This document shows, piece by piece, positions 49,994 through 60,700 of a DNA stretch of 64,000 nucleotides. The translations under genes were made by a program, and so were the position numbers. Source of the stretch: Collinsella sp. (lineage in GTDB: Bacteria; Actinomycetota; Coriobacteriia; Coriobacteriales; Coriobacteriaceae); NCBI GenBank assembly GCA_018376905.1, contig JAHAAK010000007.1, forward strand, positions 1 to 64,000, given 5' to 3'. How positions within the stretch are numbered: the stretch's first letter is position 1; each line of letters opens with the position of its first letter. The notes under the pieces are model-generated. The model was not told where the DNA came from. It did not search any database and was given only the letters and a program-made list of their open reading frames with translations.

Positions 49994-50779
49994 ATGGCAG
50001 ATACCGCCACTACCGGCGCCGCGGCCGCCGCACAAAATCAAGAGCCGCTCATCCGCGTCGAGGGTCTGCGCAAGAGCTTCGGCTCGCTCGAGGTGCTCAA
50101 GGGCATCGACCTTGCCGTCAATCCCGGCGAGGTTGTCACCATCATCGGTGCTTCGGGCTCGGGCAAGTCGACCTTCCTGCGTTGCCTCAACCTGCTCGAG
50201 ACTCCGGACGCGGGCCACATCTGGTTCCACGGCCAGGACCTCACGGCCGAGCGCTGCAACATCAATAAACTCCGCGAGGACATCGGCATGGTGTTCCAGG
50301 GTTTTAACCTGTTCAACAACATGGACGTGCTCGACAACTGCACGCTCGCGCCCGTCACGCTCAAAAAGATGAGCAAGGCCGAGGCCGAAAAGGTCGCGTT
50401 GGAGCACCTGACGAGCGTGGGGCTCGAGAAGTTCGCGCATGCCGCTGTGGGTCGCCTGTCCGGCGGTCAAAAGCAGCGCGTGGCCATCGCCCGCGCCCTG
50501 TGCATGAATCCGCAGATTATGCTGTTCGATGAGCCGACCTCCGCGCTCGACCCCGAGATCGTGGGCGAGGTGCTCGAAGTCATGCGCAAGCTCGCGGCCG
50601 ACGGCATGACCATGGTCGTCGTCACGCACGAGATGGCTTTTGCCCGCACGGTGTCCGACCGCGTGGTCTTTATGGACAAGGGCGTGGTGCTCGAGGACGC
50701 CGCGCCGGCCGAGCTCTTCGGCAACCCCAAACACCAGCGCACCCGCGAGTTCCTCTCGCGCTATCTCGAGGACAAATAA
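49994..50779 (+). CDS. Amino-acid ABC transporter ATP-binding protein
   Basis: 261 residues of the GlnQ type. Walker A is GASGSGKST, signature LSGGQKQR, Walker B MLFDEPTSALDPE and H-loop VVVTHEMAFA. It powers the importer formed with the two preceding genes. ATG 49994 follows GAGGAG by 7 bases; the frame open to 49919 runs into the permease gene and is not used. Confidence 0.94.
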   Translation: MADTATTGAAAAAQNQEPLIRVEGLRKSFGSLEVLKGIDLAVNPGEVVTIIGASGSGKSTFLRCLNLLETPDAGHIWFHGQDLTAERCNINKLREDIGMVFQGFNLFNNMDVLDNCTLAPVTLKKMSKAEAEKVALEHLTSVGLEKFAHAAVGRLSGGQKQRVAIARALCMNPQIMLFDEPTSALDPEIVGEVLEVMRKLAADGMTMVVVTHEMAFARTVSDRVVFMDKGVVLEDAAPAELFGNPKHQRTREFLSRYLEDK

Positions 50780-50803
50780 CCGACCGCAAACGCTTATGTG
50801 GCA

Positions 50804-50829
50804 GGGCCGCTCCGGTGGGGCGGCCCTCG
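50804..50829 (+). terminator. Hairpin between ABC importer and peptidase genes
   Basis: AGGGCCGC and GCGGCCCT enclose a short loop. No long T-run follows, so it may only weaken transcription into the peptidase gene. Confidence 0.5.
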
Positions 50830-50851
50830 TCGTCACAATTGAAAGGATGTC

Positions 50852-52279
50852 ATGGCCGAGGTTTGGCGCTTTTTTGCGCATGAGGACGATTTTGCCGATT
50901 TGGATGAGGCTGGCGCGTGCGAGCGCTTGGGCCGCGTGCTGTCGTTTCCGACCATCTCGAGCATGGATGCCGAGGCGGTGGACTGGCAGCCCTTCGACGA
51001 CCTGCGCGCCTATATGCAGCAGGCCTGGCCGCGCGTGTTCGCGGCGGGCGAGGTCGAGCTTGTCGACCATTCGCTGTTGGTGACGCTTGACGGTTCCGAC
51101 CCCGCCCTCAAACCCGTCATGCTCATGGGCCACATGGACGTGGTCCCCGTGGTGCCGGGCACCGAGGCCGACTGGACGCATGCTCCCTTTAGCGGGCACG
51201 TGGACGACGCCTATATTTGGGGTCGCGGCGCCATCGATATGAAAGACCAGGTTGCGGGCATCCTGGAGGCCGTTGAGTATGCGTTGACGCACGGCTGGGA
51301 GCACGAGCGAACCCTGCTGCTGGCTTTTGGCCAGGACGAGGAAACCACGCAGTACGGCGCGCGGGCGATCGGTCGCGTGCTCGAGGAGCGCGGTATTGAA
51401 CTTGAATACCTGATCGACGAGGGTGACTACCGTATTGTTTCGGCTGCCGAGTACGGCGCGGGCGAGGGCTGGCTTATGCATGCCGACCTTGTCGAGAAGG
51501 GCTATGCCGATATCGTGCTCAAGACGAAGAGCGAAGGCGGGCATTCTTCCAACCCTTACGGTGGCACGTCGCTCGAAGTGCTCAGCCGCGCTATTGCCGC
51601 GATTTGCGATATCGAGTGGCCGACGCGTGTGACCGATCTGCTTGCCGCCCAGCTCGTCGAGCTGGGGCTTTATACCGCAGACGAGATTGCTGCCAGCAAG
51701 GATGCCATCGTGCGCGACTGCCTCGCCAGCAAAAAGCTGTACCCGCTTGTAACCACCACCTGCGCGCCCACGCAAATCGAAGGCGGCAGTACCGGTGCCA
51801 ACGTAATGCCGCAGGATATGTGGGCCAATATCAACTTCCGCATGCTCGAGGGCACGGGCGTGGCCGATGTCACTACTCGCTGCCGCGAGGCCGTTGCCGC
51901 GGCGGGCCTTGCCGGGCGCGTGGAGGTCGAACTCGGCCCCGGCAGCTCCGAGCCCTCGCCGTCCCCGCGTGTCGGTGGACCGGGGCTCGAGGCCGTTCGC
52001 GCCATTGCCGCCTGCTACTTCCGCGACCCAAAGGGGGCGGAGGAAAACGGACCGAGTGCGACGGGCGGGGTTCCTGTCAGCATCGTCCCCTCAACCGTGA
52101 TCGGTGCCACCGATGCTGCCAACTACCAGCGCATTTGCCCCGAGTGCATTCGCTTCTCGGCCTTTGTGGTCGACGATGACGAGTGCGACCGCGGCGTCCA
52201 TGGCACTAACGAGCGTATCACCCGCCGCGCCTACCTCCAGGGTGTTCGCTTCCTCATCGCCCTGCTCCACACGCTCTAG
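50852..52279 (+). CDS. M20-family metallopeptidase / amidohydrolase
   Basis: 475 residues. Metal-site landmarks are MLMGHMDVVPV (His and Asp), GRGAIDMKDQ (bridging Asp), FGQDEETTQYGA (catalytic Glu pair) and a late HGTNERI. A dimerisation domain lies in between. The family removes amino acids from dipeptides or acyl-amino acids in the cytosol. It lies 72 bp after the amino-acid importer, so peptide or conjugate use coupled to that transporter is plausible. AAAGGA precedes the ATG. Confidence 0.9.
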   Translation: MAEVWRFFAHEDDFADLDEAGACERLGRVLSFPTISSMDAEAVDWQPFDDLRAYMQQAWPRVFAAGEVELVDHSLLVTLDGSDPALKPVMLMGHMDVVPVVPGTEADWTHAPFSGHVDDAYIWGRGAIDMKDQVAGILEAVEYALTHGWEHERTLLLAFGQDEETTQYGARAIGRVLEERGIELEYLIDEGDYRIVSAAEYGAGEGWLMHADLVEKGYADIVLKTKSEGGHSSNPYGGTSLEVLSRAIAAICDIEWPTRVTDLLAAQLVELGLYTADEIAASKDAIVRDCLASKKLYPLVTTTCAPTQIEGGSTGANVMPQDMWANINFRMLEGTGVADVTTRCREAVAAAGLAGRVEVELGPGSSEPSPSPRVGGPGLEAVRAIAACYFRDPKGAEENGPSATGGVPVSIVPSTVIGATDAANYQRICPECIRFSAFVVDDDECDRGVHGTNERITRRAYLQGVRFLIALLHTL

Positions 52280-52280
52280 A

Positions 52281-52298
52281 ATGTGACAAAGGGACTGA
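52281..52298. repeat. Left half of a TGTGACAAAGGGA palindrome
   Basis: ATGTGACAAAGGGACTGA. Its right half is at 62400-62419. The shared GGACTGA (52292-52298 and 62400-62406) looks like a 7-bp duplication at the ends of the inserted segment. Confidence 0.7.
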
Positions 52299-52466
52299 GC
52301 CGATTTCATCGGTAATGAGACAAAAACTGTCATAGAAAAAGACTAAGATATCTTAAGAGACATATGCTGGGGTTGGTATTCCTTGAACGACTGCGGGCAT
52401 GTGCCAGACTGCCTCGGCCCCCCGGGGAGTGCCCGGGCAGGTCGCCGTGTGACTGGGGAGGAAATT

Positions 52467-52547
52467 ATGCAGGAGCTCAGAGAGATGACGTCTCGACTCG
52501 TGAATATTGCTACCGGGGGGGTGTCTAAGCAGGGAACTTCCTGGTAA
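52467..52547 (+). CDS. 26-residue leader ORF ending across a poly-G tract
   Basis: ATG 52467 has the best ribosome site in the region, GGGGAGGA at 52455-52462, and reads MQELREMTSRLVNIATGG before stopping at 52547. A run of seven G residues lies at 52515-52521. Losing one G (or gaining two) would place this start in frame with the giant adhesin, whose own ATG at 52576 has only a weak ribosome site. It may therefore be the true translation start in an alternative phase. In 52299-52466 I otherwise see only a lone -10-like TAAGAT at 52344-52349. Confidence 0.5.
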   Translation: MQELREMTSRLVNIATGGVSKQGTSW

Positions 52548-52575
52548 ACATCGGCCGCGCGAGCGGTGGTCCGTC

Positions 52576-55500
52576 ATGTCTTATGGCCGTCGCCGCGGGC
52601 TGTGCCCGGTCTCGCCATATGCGATTGTTCTGGTCCTCGCCGTCGCGCTGACGACGAGTTTCTTCCTGCCGGCCCGTGCGGAAGCGGCGATTGCGGACCA
52701 CACGGTTCCGACGACCTCGCCCTCGGGGACGACGATCAACCTGTTTGATTACTGGGTGAATTCGGAGGATCACCTGTCGGTCAGTGGATCCGACGGCATC
52801 AACAAGGATCACCGCTTCCAGTTCAAGGATCAGAGAGCCAGTGATGATCTCAATCGGTATACGGGCGGCTCCTCTCCTCGCTTCGGTATCGTGAACAACG
52901 TTCTTACCGGCGGTTACCCGAAACTCACCAACAGCTGGGATGGAGAATCCCTCGGCTACCTGTTTGATTCCTCCATCCAGACGGGCAAGATATCCCATAT
53001 GGGTGTGACGGGTCTGTTGCAGGTCAAGGGCGGCTACTACGAGTATGACAGCTCGCAGAACTACGCGGCGTACAACGCCAATAAGAATGCATTTGATGTA
53101 TACGATGCCCCCGGCGTTAAGCAGGCGGGGGCTGAGCCTCATACAGTAGGCCAGTTCTTCCCCTTCGATGCGGCCAATGAGGTATTCAAGGAGGGGAGCA
53201 GCGGGCTCGTCCCGAACGGCATTACGTCGCAGAACGTCGGCGACTCGCAATATAACGATGGCAATCCCCTCAACCATTATTTCGGCCTCTCAATGTCCAC
53301 GCGATTCGTGCAGCCCAACGGCGGCCTGGCGAACGGTAAAGATGCCATGACCTTTGAGTTCGCCGGCGATGATGACGTCTGGGTGTTCATCGACGATGTC
53401 CTCGTGGGCGACATTGGCGGCATCCACACCCGTGCTGAGCTGACCATTAACTTCCAAACGGGCGAAATCACCGTTAACGGTTCCGCAAACGGCACGCTGC
53501 GGAGCAAGTTCCAGGCGGCAGGCAAGGGCGGCTCAGCCGAGAATTGGAACAGCAATACCTTCGCCGACGGCACCAACCACACCCTCAAGTTCTTCTACCT
53601 GGAGCGCGGCGCCACCGACTCCAATATGAAGCTCAAGTTCAACCTCGTGACGGTGCCCGAGTCCGACATCATCAAGTTCGACCAGGACGGCAAGTTCGTA
53701 CAGGGTGCCGAGTTCAAGCTTTATAAGACCGACAAGGACTTCCAGACCGAGGGCAAGCTCCTCGGCTCCGGCACTACGGACGAGACCGGCCGCCTAACGC
53801 TCACGAACGACGATGACAACGGCGTCATCAACTTCGACGATCTCTACAACAAGAATCACGGTAACAAGTACTACCTCCTGAAGGAGACGCGCGTGCCGGA
53901 GGGATACCGCTCGAGTCTCACGGCGACAGGTGGCAGCATGCAGCTCGAGTACGTGCCCGCGAGCGCTGAGAACGGCGCGGGCGGCGTCATCATCAACCGC
54001 GGCGGTATGGATGCGGACAGCGTCGTGTGGAAGACTGGTGCGTTTGCCGGCGCGAAGGAGACCATCACCGCACCGGTGAACGTGTACAAGGCGAATGATG
54101 ACCTGATGAAGTCCGACGAGACCGTCAACCTGAAGTCTGGCATACTGTTCGCTGTGGTGCTCAAGCGCGATAAAAGCGCAAACGCAGATATCAAAAATCA
54201 GAACAATTGGTACGCCGTGTCGGGCGACCCATCGACGGGAATGGGGTACACCCTCGCCGAGAAGCCGAGCAAGGCCGGCGCTATCGAGGCGGCGAAGAAG
54301 GACCTGCACGCCTTCACGCTCAACACGAGCGGCCAGTACCAGGTAGAGATTCAAAATCTGCCCGGTGACATCTCCAAGTACTACTACCTGCTGAGCGGTG
54401 ATGCCCACAAGGATGCCGAGTACACGGTGGCCATCTACCACACAACGGAGAGCTCCATCGCCAACGCGAAGCCCGAGAACACCGTCCACGTGTACAGCGA
54501 CGGCATCGCAGACGGCACGAACTTCAAGCGGCAGTTCGCCACGCGCCTGCTCGTCACGAACATCCAGAACCGCCTGTTCGTGCAGAAGACCGATACCGAG
54601 GGTAAGCCCGTTGACGGGGCGAAGTTCGGCCTGTACAAGGCCGATCAGGTGAAAATGGACGCGAACGGCAAGGTCATGCTCAATGGCGAGCAGACCCCCT
54701 TTGACACCCTGACGACGGGGTCGGTCGGCAACCCGGTTCCGCTCGAAGGTGCGGGCATATTCCCGAATACGAGCGACGGTAACAGGCCGCTCGTGAAGGG
54801 GACCTACTTCCTAAAGGAGGTCTCGGCGCCCAAGGGCTTCCTGCTTAACGACACGCTCACCAAGGTGATTGTGGACGATTACGGCGTCCATGCCGATGCT
54901 GGTACGGCCGATGACGGCGTTTCGACGTTCGTGGGCCCGGGCGCGCTCATGAAGAGCCTGGGCCAGTTTGGCGCAGAGGGCGACATCGACAACACGCTCA
55001 CGTGGATCAAGGGTATGCGGCAGACGTCCGACGGGACGCTCGACGGCAACGACAACCTTTCCTGGAACAATGACGCCAAGGGCGGCGAGGATGAGGTGCA
55101 CCTCAAGTACGGCGCCAACGGACGTGTCTACCAGTATGGGCCCACCGAGGAAGGCAAACCTTATCGCTTGGAGACCGAGACGGGCTGGATACGTATGGGC
55201 ATCACGCAGGACGTGCCTGGTGACACTAATGCGAAGGGCGCCCGTGCCAATCTGGACGACATGAATTTGAACGCCCTGTTCACAGGTGCCACCTGCGTGC
55301 GCGTGGCGAACGAACGCGAGGCGAGCCTCGAGGTGACGAAGAAGGTTGCCCTGCCCGATGGCCTGACGGGCAATAAGGACGCGGAGTTCACCTTCAAGTT
55401 CACCGTGCCCGAGGGGAAGACCTACAAGGCTGCAGTGTTCAAGAACGCTGGGGCCGGAAAGCAAGCCGGCGACGTGTTCGATTTGAAGAACGGCGACACC

Positions 55501-57699
55501 CATGCTATCAAGGCCGACGAGACGATTCGCGTGTACGGTCTTGGCGAGGGCGACGAGTACGCGGTGCAGGAGCTGACCGGCGCAGACAAGATGCCCGCGG
55601 GCTATAAGCTGACCGGCCGCAAGCAGGGTACCACGAATCTGACCGGCGCAGGCGATAGTATCACCGGTGAGATCGAGAAGCAAAAACCCGACGGCACGTT
55701 GGCCGAAGCCAACAAGCTGGTGTTCACAAACACCTACAAGGCGGAAGCTAGCGACGAACTGACCCCGCAGGTAACGAAGAAGGTCTCCGGTGTTGAGAGC
55801 ACGGAGAAGGCGTTCTCGTTCACGCTGACCGCCACGGAAGAGACGCAGAAGCAGATCGATGATGATGACCTCAAAGTCTCGGATGCTCTGGCGGGCAATG
55901 AGCATGCCGAGTCCAAGGCCACGAGTGGCAAGATCATCAAGGACAAGGGCCAGACGGTCGACTTCTCCGGCATGAAGTTCAACAAGGCCGGTACGTACAC
56001 GTTCACGCTCACCGAGGCGCACGACGCCGACGACGACGCGGCGGTGGACGGCGTGCAGAACTCCGGCTGGACGATGGACGCCTCGACCTATACCGTCACG
56101 GTGAGGGTCGAGGATAAGAACGCCAAGCTGACTGTCACAGGCGTGACGGTGGAGAAGAGCGGCGATGACAAGCGCGAGACGCTTGAGGTCAAGAACGGCA
56201 AGGTGAACCTCGCCACCTTCAACAACAGCTATGCTGCGAAGGGTTCCGTGACCCTGGCGGCGAAGAAGCAATTTACGGGCGGCACCCTTGAGAACCAGCA
56301 GTTCTCATTCCAGGTGAAGGAGGGCGATAAGGTTGTCGCCGAAGAAAAGAACGATGCCAATGGCGACATCACCTTCCCGGCCATTGATTACACCGAGGCT
56401 GGTGAGCACGACTACGCCATCAAGGAGGTCGAAGGCACCGACCCGACTATCGTTTACGACGGCAAGACGGTGAAAGTGCGCGTTAGCGTCACCGATAACA
56501 AGAACGGCACGCTGAGCGCGACCGCCACCTACGACGGCAAGGCCGACGCTCCGACCTTCACCAACTCGAAGCCGACGGCCGACGCCACTATCGAGGCGAC
56601 GAAGACCCTCAAGGGCAAGGACCTGACGGCTGGTGCGTTCACTTTCGGCCTATATCAAGGCGACACGACTACGGTTGATCCCATCCAGACTGTCCAGAAC
56701 GACAAGGACGGCAAGATTAAGCTCATCCTCACCGGTCTGACCATAGGCGAGTACGACTACACGCTCAAGGAGGTCGCTGGCGGCGATTCGACCATCACCT
56801 ACGATTCCGCGGCGGTGAAGGTCCACGTCTCGGTGAAGGCGGACGGTGACAAGGCAAAGGCGACTGTCACCTATGACGACAAGAATGCCGCCCCGACCTT
56901 CACCAACAAGTACCAGCCTGCCGAGACCTCGGCTACACTCACGGCGAAGAAATCGTACGTGAAGTCCGACAACACGCCGATCGTACTCAAGGGCGGCGAG
57001 TTCACCTTCGATGTGTACGAGGGCAACCTGACGGCTGAGCAGCTGAAGGGCAAGCAGCCCATCCGGGCCGCTGAGAACGGCGAGGGCGGCACCGTCACCT
57101 TCCGGGTCATCAACTACACCAAGGCCGGCGAGTACAAATACACTATCGCGGAGCAGAAGGGCGACCTGTCCCACGTGACCTACGACGATACGGTGCACCA
57201 CGCTGTGGTGAAGGTCGTGGACAACGCCGGGCAGCTGGAAGCGAGCGTCACCTACGACGACGGCAAGACGGATGCCCCCACCTTCAAGAACACCTATACC
57301 GCAAAGGGATCCGCGGAGCTGACGGCGACCAAGGTCGTCGCGGTCGCGCCGGGCTTCACGCACGACACCACGCTGAGGGGCGGCGAGTACACGTTCGAGC
57401 TGAAGGACGCCGACGGCAAAGCGCTCGATACCATGAAGAACAAGGCCGATGGCACGGTGAAGTTCACGCGCGACTTCAAGCTCTCCGACCTGGGCGGCGC
57501 CGCGAGCAAGGACTTCACCTACACCATCGTGGAGCAGCGGGGCGCGGAGCCGGGCATGGTCTACGACACCCATGCGCTCATCTACAAGGTGACGGTCGCG
57601 GACGATGGCGCCGGCGCGCTGACGGCCACACCGCAGGTCTCGAGTGGAGACAACTCGCAGACCTTCACAACACGTACCACCCGAAGGAGACCTCGGTAA
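52576..57699 (+). CDS. Giant isopeptide-domain adhesin, N-terminal part (frameshifted)
   Basis: From ATG 52576 the frame encodes about 1707 residues. A signal peptide (SPYAIVLVLAVALTTSFFL, cleavage near ARAEAA) is followed by a fibro-slime/PA14-like domain (GDDDVWVFIDDVLVGDIGGI, about 265-285). Two SpaA/Cna-B-type domains come next (DQDGKFVQGAEFKLYKTD and DTEGKPVDGAKFGLYKAD), then at least six Spy0128-type pilin isopeptide repeats of about 95-130 residues. Each starts with a Lys (as in EATK), has a central Glu (as in YTLKE) and ends F(T/K)N(T/S)Y, the Lys-Asn-Glu set of self-made isopeptide bonds. At about 57667 one C is missing from TTCACCAACACG, which breaks the frame. With the break repaired the gene is 52576-60788 and about 2737 residues, a sortase-anchored fibre. 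Confidence 0.88.
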   Translation: MSYGRRRGLCPVSPYAIVLVLAVALTTSFFLPARAEAAIADHTVPTTSPSGTTINLFDYWVNSEDHLSVSGSDGINKDHRFQFKDQRASDDLNRYTGGSSPRFGIVNNVLTGGYPKLTNSWDGESLGYLFDSSIQTGKISHMGVTGLLQVKGGYYEYDSSQNYAAYNANKNAFDVYDAPGVKQAGAEPHTVGQFFPFDAANEVFKEGSSGLVPNGITSQNVGDSQYNDGNPLNHYFGLSMSTRFVQPNGGLANGKDAMTFEFAGDDDVWVFIDDVLVGDIGGIHTRAELTINFQTGEITVNGSANGTLRSKFQAAGKGGSAENWNSNTFADGTNHTLKFFYLERGATDSNMKLKFNLVTVPESDIIKFDQDGKFVQGAEFKLYKTDKDFQTEGKLLGSGTTDETGRLTLTNDDDNGVINFDDLYNKNHGNKYYLLKETRVPEGYRSSLTATGGSMQLEYVPASAENGAGGVIINRGGMDADSVVWKTGAFAGAKETITAPVNVYKANDDLMKSDETVNLKSGILFAVVLKRDKSANADIKNQNNWYAVSGDPSTGMGYTLAEKPSKAGAIEAAKKDLHAFTLNTSGQYQVEIQNLPGDISKYYYLLSGDAHKDAEYTVAIYHTTESSIANAKPENTVHVYSDGIADGTNFKRQFATRLLVTNIQNRLFVQKTDTEGKPVDGAKFGLYKADQVKMDANGKVMLNGEQTPFDTLTTGSVGNPVPLEGAGIFPNTSDGNRPLVKGTYFLKEVSAPKGFLLNDTLTKVIVDDYGVHADAGTADDGVSTFVGPGALMKSLGQFGAEGDIDNTLTWIKGMRQTSDGTLDGNDNLSWNNDAKGGEDEVHLKYGANGRVYQYGPTEEGKPYRLETETGWIRMGITQDVPGDTNAKGARANLDDMNLNALFTGATCVRVANEREASLEVTKKVALPDGLTGNKDAEFTFKFTVPEGKTYKAAVFKNAGAGKQAGDVFDLKNGDTHAIKADETIRVYGLGEGDEYAVQELTGADKMPAGYKLTGRKQGTTNLTGAGDSITGEIEKQKPDGTLAEANKLVFTNTYKAEASDELTPQVTKKVSGVESTEKAFSFTLTATEETQKQIDDDDLKVSDALAGNEHAESKATSGKIIKDKGQTVDFSGMKFNKAGTYTFTLTEAHDADDDAAVDGVQNSGWTMDASTYTVTVRVEDKNAKLTVTGVTVEKSGDDKRETLEVKNGKVNLATFNNSYAAKGSVTLAAKKQFTGGTLENQQFSFQVKEGDKVVAEEKNDANGDITFPAIDYTEAGEHDYAIKEVEGTDPTIVYDGKTVKVRVSVTDNKNGTLSATATYDGKADAPTFTNSKPTADATIEATKTLKGKDLTAGAFTFGLYQGDTTTVDPIQTVQNDKDGKIKLILTGLTIGEYDYTLKEVAGGDSTITYDSAAVKVHVSVKADGDKAKATVTYDDKNAAPTFTNKYQPAETSATLTAKKSYVKSDNTPIVLKGGEFTFDVYEGNLTAEQLKGKQPIRAAENGEGGTVTFRVINYTKAGEYKYTIAEQKGDLSHVTYDDTVHHAVVKVVDNAGQLEASVTYDDGKTDAPTFKNTYTAKGSAELTATKVVAVAPGFTHDTTLRGGEYTFELKDADGKALDTMKNKADGTVKFTRDFKLSDLGGAASKDFTYTIVEQRGAEPGMVYDTHALIYKVTVADDGAGALTATPQVSSGDNSQTFTTRTTRRRPR

Positions 57700-57761
57700 C
57701 GCTCAAGGCGACGAAGCGCTTCACAGGTGGTGAGCTCGCAGGGAGCGACTTCACGTTCCAG

Positions 57762-60700
57762 TTGCTCGACAAGGATGGCAACGTGATCCAGACCGTCCAG
57801 AATGACAAGGACGGCAAGGTCGCCTTCCAGGCAATCAGCTACGACACGCCGGGCGATCACGACTACACCATCAAGGAGGTTGCCGGCAACGACCCGACCG
57901 TCGTGTACGACACGAAGGACGTGAAGGTCCACATCAAGGTCTCCGATGAGAAGGGCGAGCTAAAGGCGACCGCCACCTACGACGGCGAGGTCGACGTTCC
58001 GACCTTCACCAACTCGAAGCCGACGACGGACGTTACCGTCGAGGCGACGAAGATCCTCACGGGCAAGGACCTGACGGCCGACGCGTTCACCTTCGGCCTG
58101 TACGACCAGGCCGGCAACGAGGTCGCCAAGGGCACCAACGACCGGGGCGGCAAGGTCGAGCTGGCCGTCAAGAACCTGAACCTGGGCGAGTACGACTACA
58201 CGCTCAAGGAGGAGAAAGCCGGCCAGACCGTCGACGGCGTGGCCTACGACGCCAAGGAAGTCAAGGTCCACGTCAAGGTAGAGCAGAACCAGGGCGACAA
58301 CAACAAGACGAAGGTGACCGTCACCTATGACGGTGCCGCTACGGCTCCCACCTTCAACAACACCTACGACGCAAAGGGTTCCGTAATCCTGACGGCGACC
58401 AAGACCATCAAGGTTGCGGACGGCTTCGACCACACGACGAAGCCCGCGGACGGCGAGTTCACCTTCGACCTGAAGGACGCTGCCGGCAACGTGCTCGACA
58501 CCGCGAAGAACGATGCAAACGGCAAGGTCAGCTTCACGCGCGAGTTCCAGCTCTCCGACTTGGACGGCGCCGCGAGCAAGGACTTCACCTACACCATCGT
58601 GGAACAGTCGGGCACGGAGCCGGGCATGGTCTACGATACCCATGCGCTCACCTACAAAGTAACGGTTAAGGACGACGGGACGGGCACGCTGAACGCGAAG
58701 GCGATCGTTACGAGCACATCAGGCCCGGAGACCTTCACCAACAACTACCAGCCGGCCGCGACCGGTCTGGCTCTCGGTGCGCAGAAGAGGTACGTGAAGA
58801 AGGACGACAACACGCCGATCGTACTCAAGGGCGGCGAGTTCACCTTCGATGTGTACGAGGGCAACCTGACGGCTGAGCAGCTTGCCGGGGCCAAGCCCGT
58901 CCGGACCGCGACCAACGGCGCGGACGGAAGTGTTAACTTCGACGCCTTCTCCTACGCGAAGCCGGGCACGCACGAGTACACCATCGTGGAGCGGAAGGGT
59001 GATCTGGCCTACGTGACCTACGACGCCGCGGTGCACCATGCCGTGGTGACGGTTGCGGACAATGCCGGCACGCTGCAGGCGAGCGTCGCCTACGACGGCA
59101 CGAATGTCACGAAGCCCAGCTTCACCAACACCTATGAGGCACAGGCGACGGACTCCGGCGCGATCGCCCTCACCAAGAGCGTTGACGTGCACGACGGCAG
59201 CTATCAGCTAAAGGCGGGAGACTTCGCCTTCGAGCTGGTGGGGTCTGACGGCTCGGTGATCCAGACCCAGAAGAACGATGCGCACGGCAAGGTTGCCTTC
59301 GACAAGCTGACCTTCGACCATGCGGGCACCTTTACCTACACGGTCCGCGAGGTGCAGCCGACGGGGGACGCGCCGGGCGTACCGGGCGTGACCTACACCG
59401 GCAAGACGTACACCCTGACCTACGTGGTGAAGGACAACAACGACGGCAAGCTGGTGGTAGAGAACTCCACGGTGAAGCCGAGCGAGGGCACCGAGAACGG
59501 CGTCACCCCCAACACCATGACGTTTGCGAACAGCTACCAGCCGGGCGCGACCTCCTACCAGATCTCCGGCACCAAGGTGCTTGAGAATACCGATTCGGCC
59601 ACCATGCGGACGCCCGCCGATGGCGAGTTCACGTTCGCGCTGATTGACGTGGCCACCGGGCAGGAGATCGACCGGACCACGAACGTGGGTAACGCGTTTA
59701 CCTTCAAGGCCATCTCGTACACCGCGACTGGTTCGCATGCGTACCAGGTGAAGGAGGTTGCGGGCCAAGATGGCACCATCACTTACAGCGATGCGGTGTT
59801 GGATGTGACGGTGAGTGCGACCGACGACGGCAGCGGCCAGCTGACCGCGACGGCGAACAAGACGGCCGCGGATCTGACCTTCACCAACACCTACACGCCG
59901 ACGGCAACGACGGCGACGATTACCGGAACGAAGGCCCTGACCGGCCGCGACCTGGCCGAGGGTGAGTTCTCCTTCGACCTGAAGGACGCCGACGGTAACG
60001 TGGTGCAGACGGTGCAGAACGGCGCCGACGGCACGTTCGGCTTCGCGCCGCTGCAGCTGGACAAGGTGGGGACGTACGTCTACACCGTGTCCGAGCAGGC
60101 AGGGGCGACGGCGAACGGCGTCACCTACGACACGACGGTCTTTACCGCGATGGTGACGGTGACGGAGAATGCGGAGACGCACGCGCTGGAGGCGCAGGTT
60201 GCCTACAGCACGGGCGGCAAGGCTGCGGATGCGGTGACGTTCAGCAACAGCTACGCGCCGGCCGCGACTGAGGTGAAGCTGGGGGCTTCCAAGGTGCTGA
60301 GCGGTGAGGACCTGAAGGAAGGGCAGTTCTCCTTCCAGCTGAAGGATGCCGACGGCAAGGTGCTGCAGACCGCCAAGAATGCGGCGGACGGCACGGTGGG
60401 CTTCAAGGCGATCTCGTACGACAAGCCCGGGGCGTATCGCTACAGCATCTCCGAGGTGAACGACGCTCAGAAGAACGTGACGTACGACGCAGCCGAGCAC
60501 CAGGTAACGGTGATGGTGACGGACGACGGCGCGGGCCATCTGGTGGCGACGGTAACCTATGACGGTGACGTGGCGCCGGTGTTCAAGAACACGTACACGC
60601 CGCCGACCACCCCGCCGGTCAACCCGCCGACGGAGCCGCCCACCAACCCACCGGTGTCGAAGGAGGAGAAGCCGGGTCTGCCGAACATGGGCGATACCAG

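Noticed and set aside
52507..52575. TTG start at 52507 for the adhesin
   Set aside because: No ribosome site; the frame is open there only because it is the continuation used if the poly-G tract shifts.
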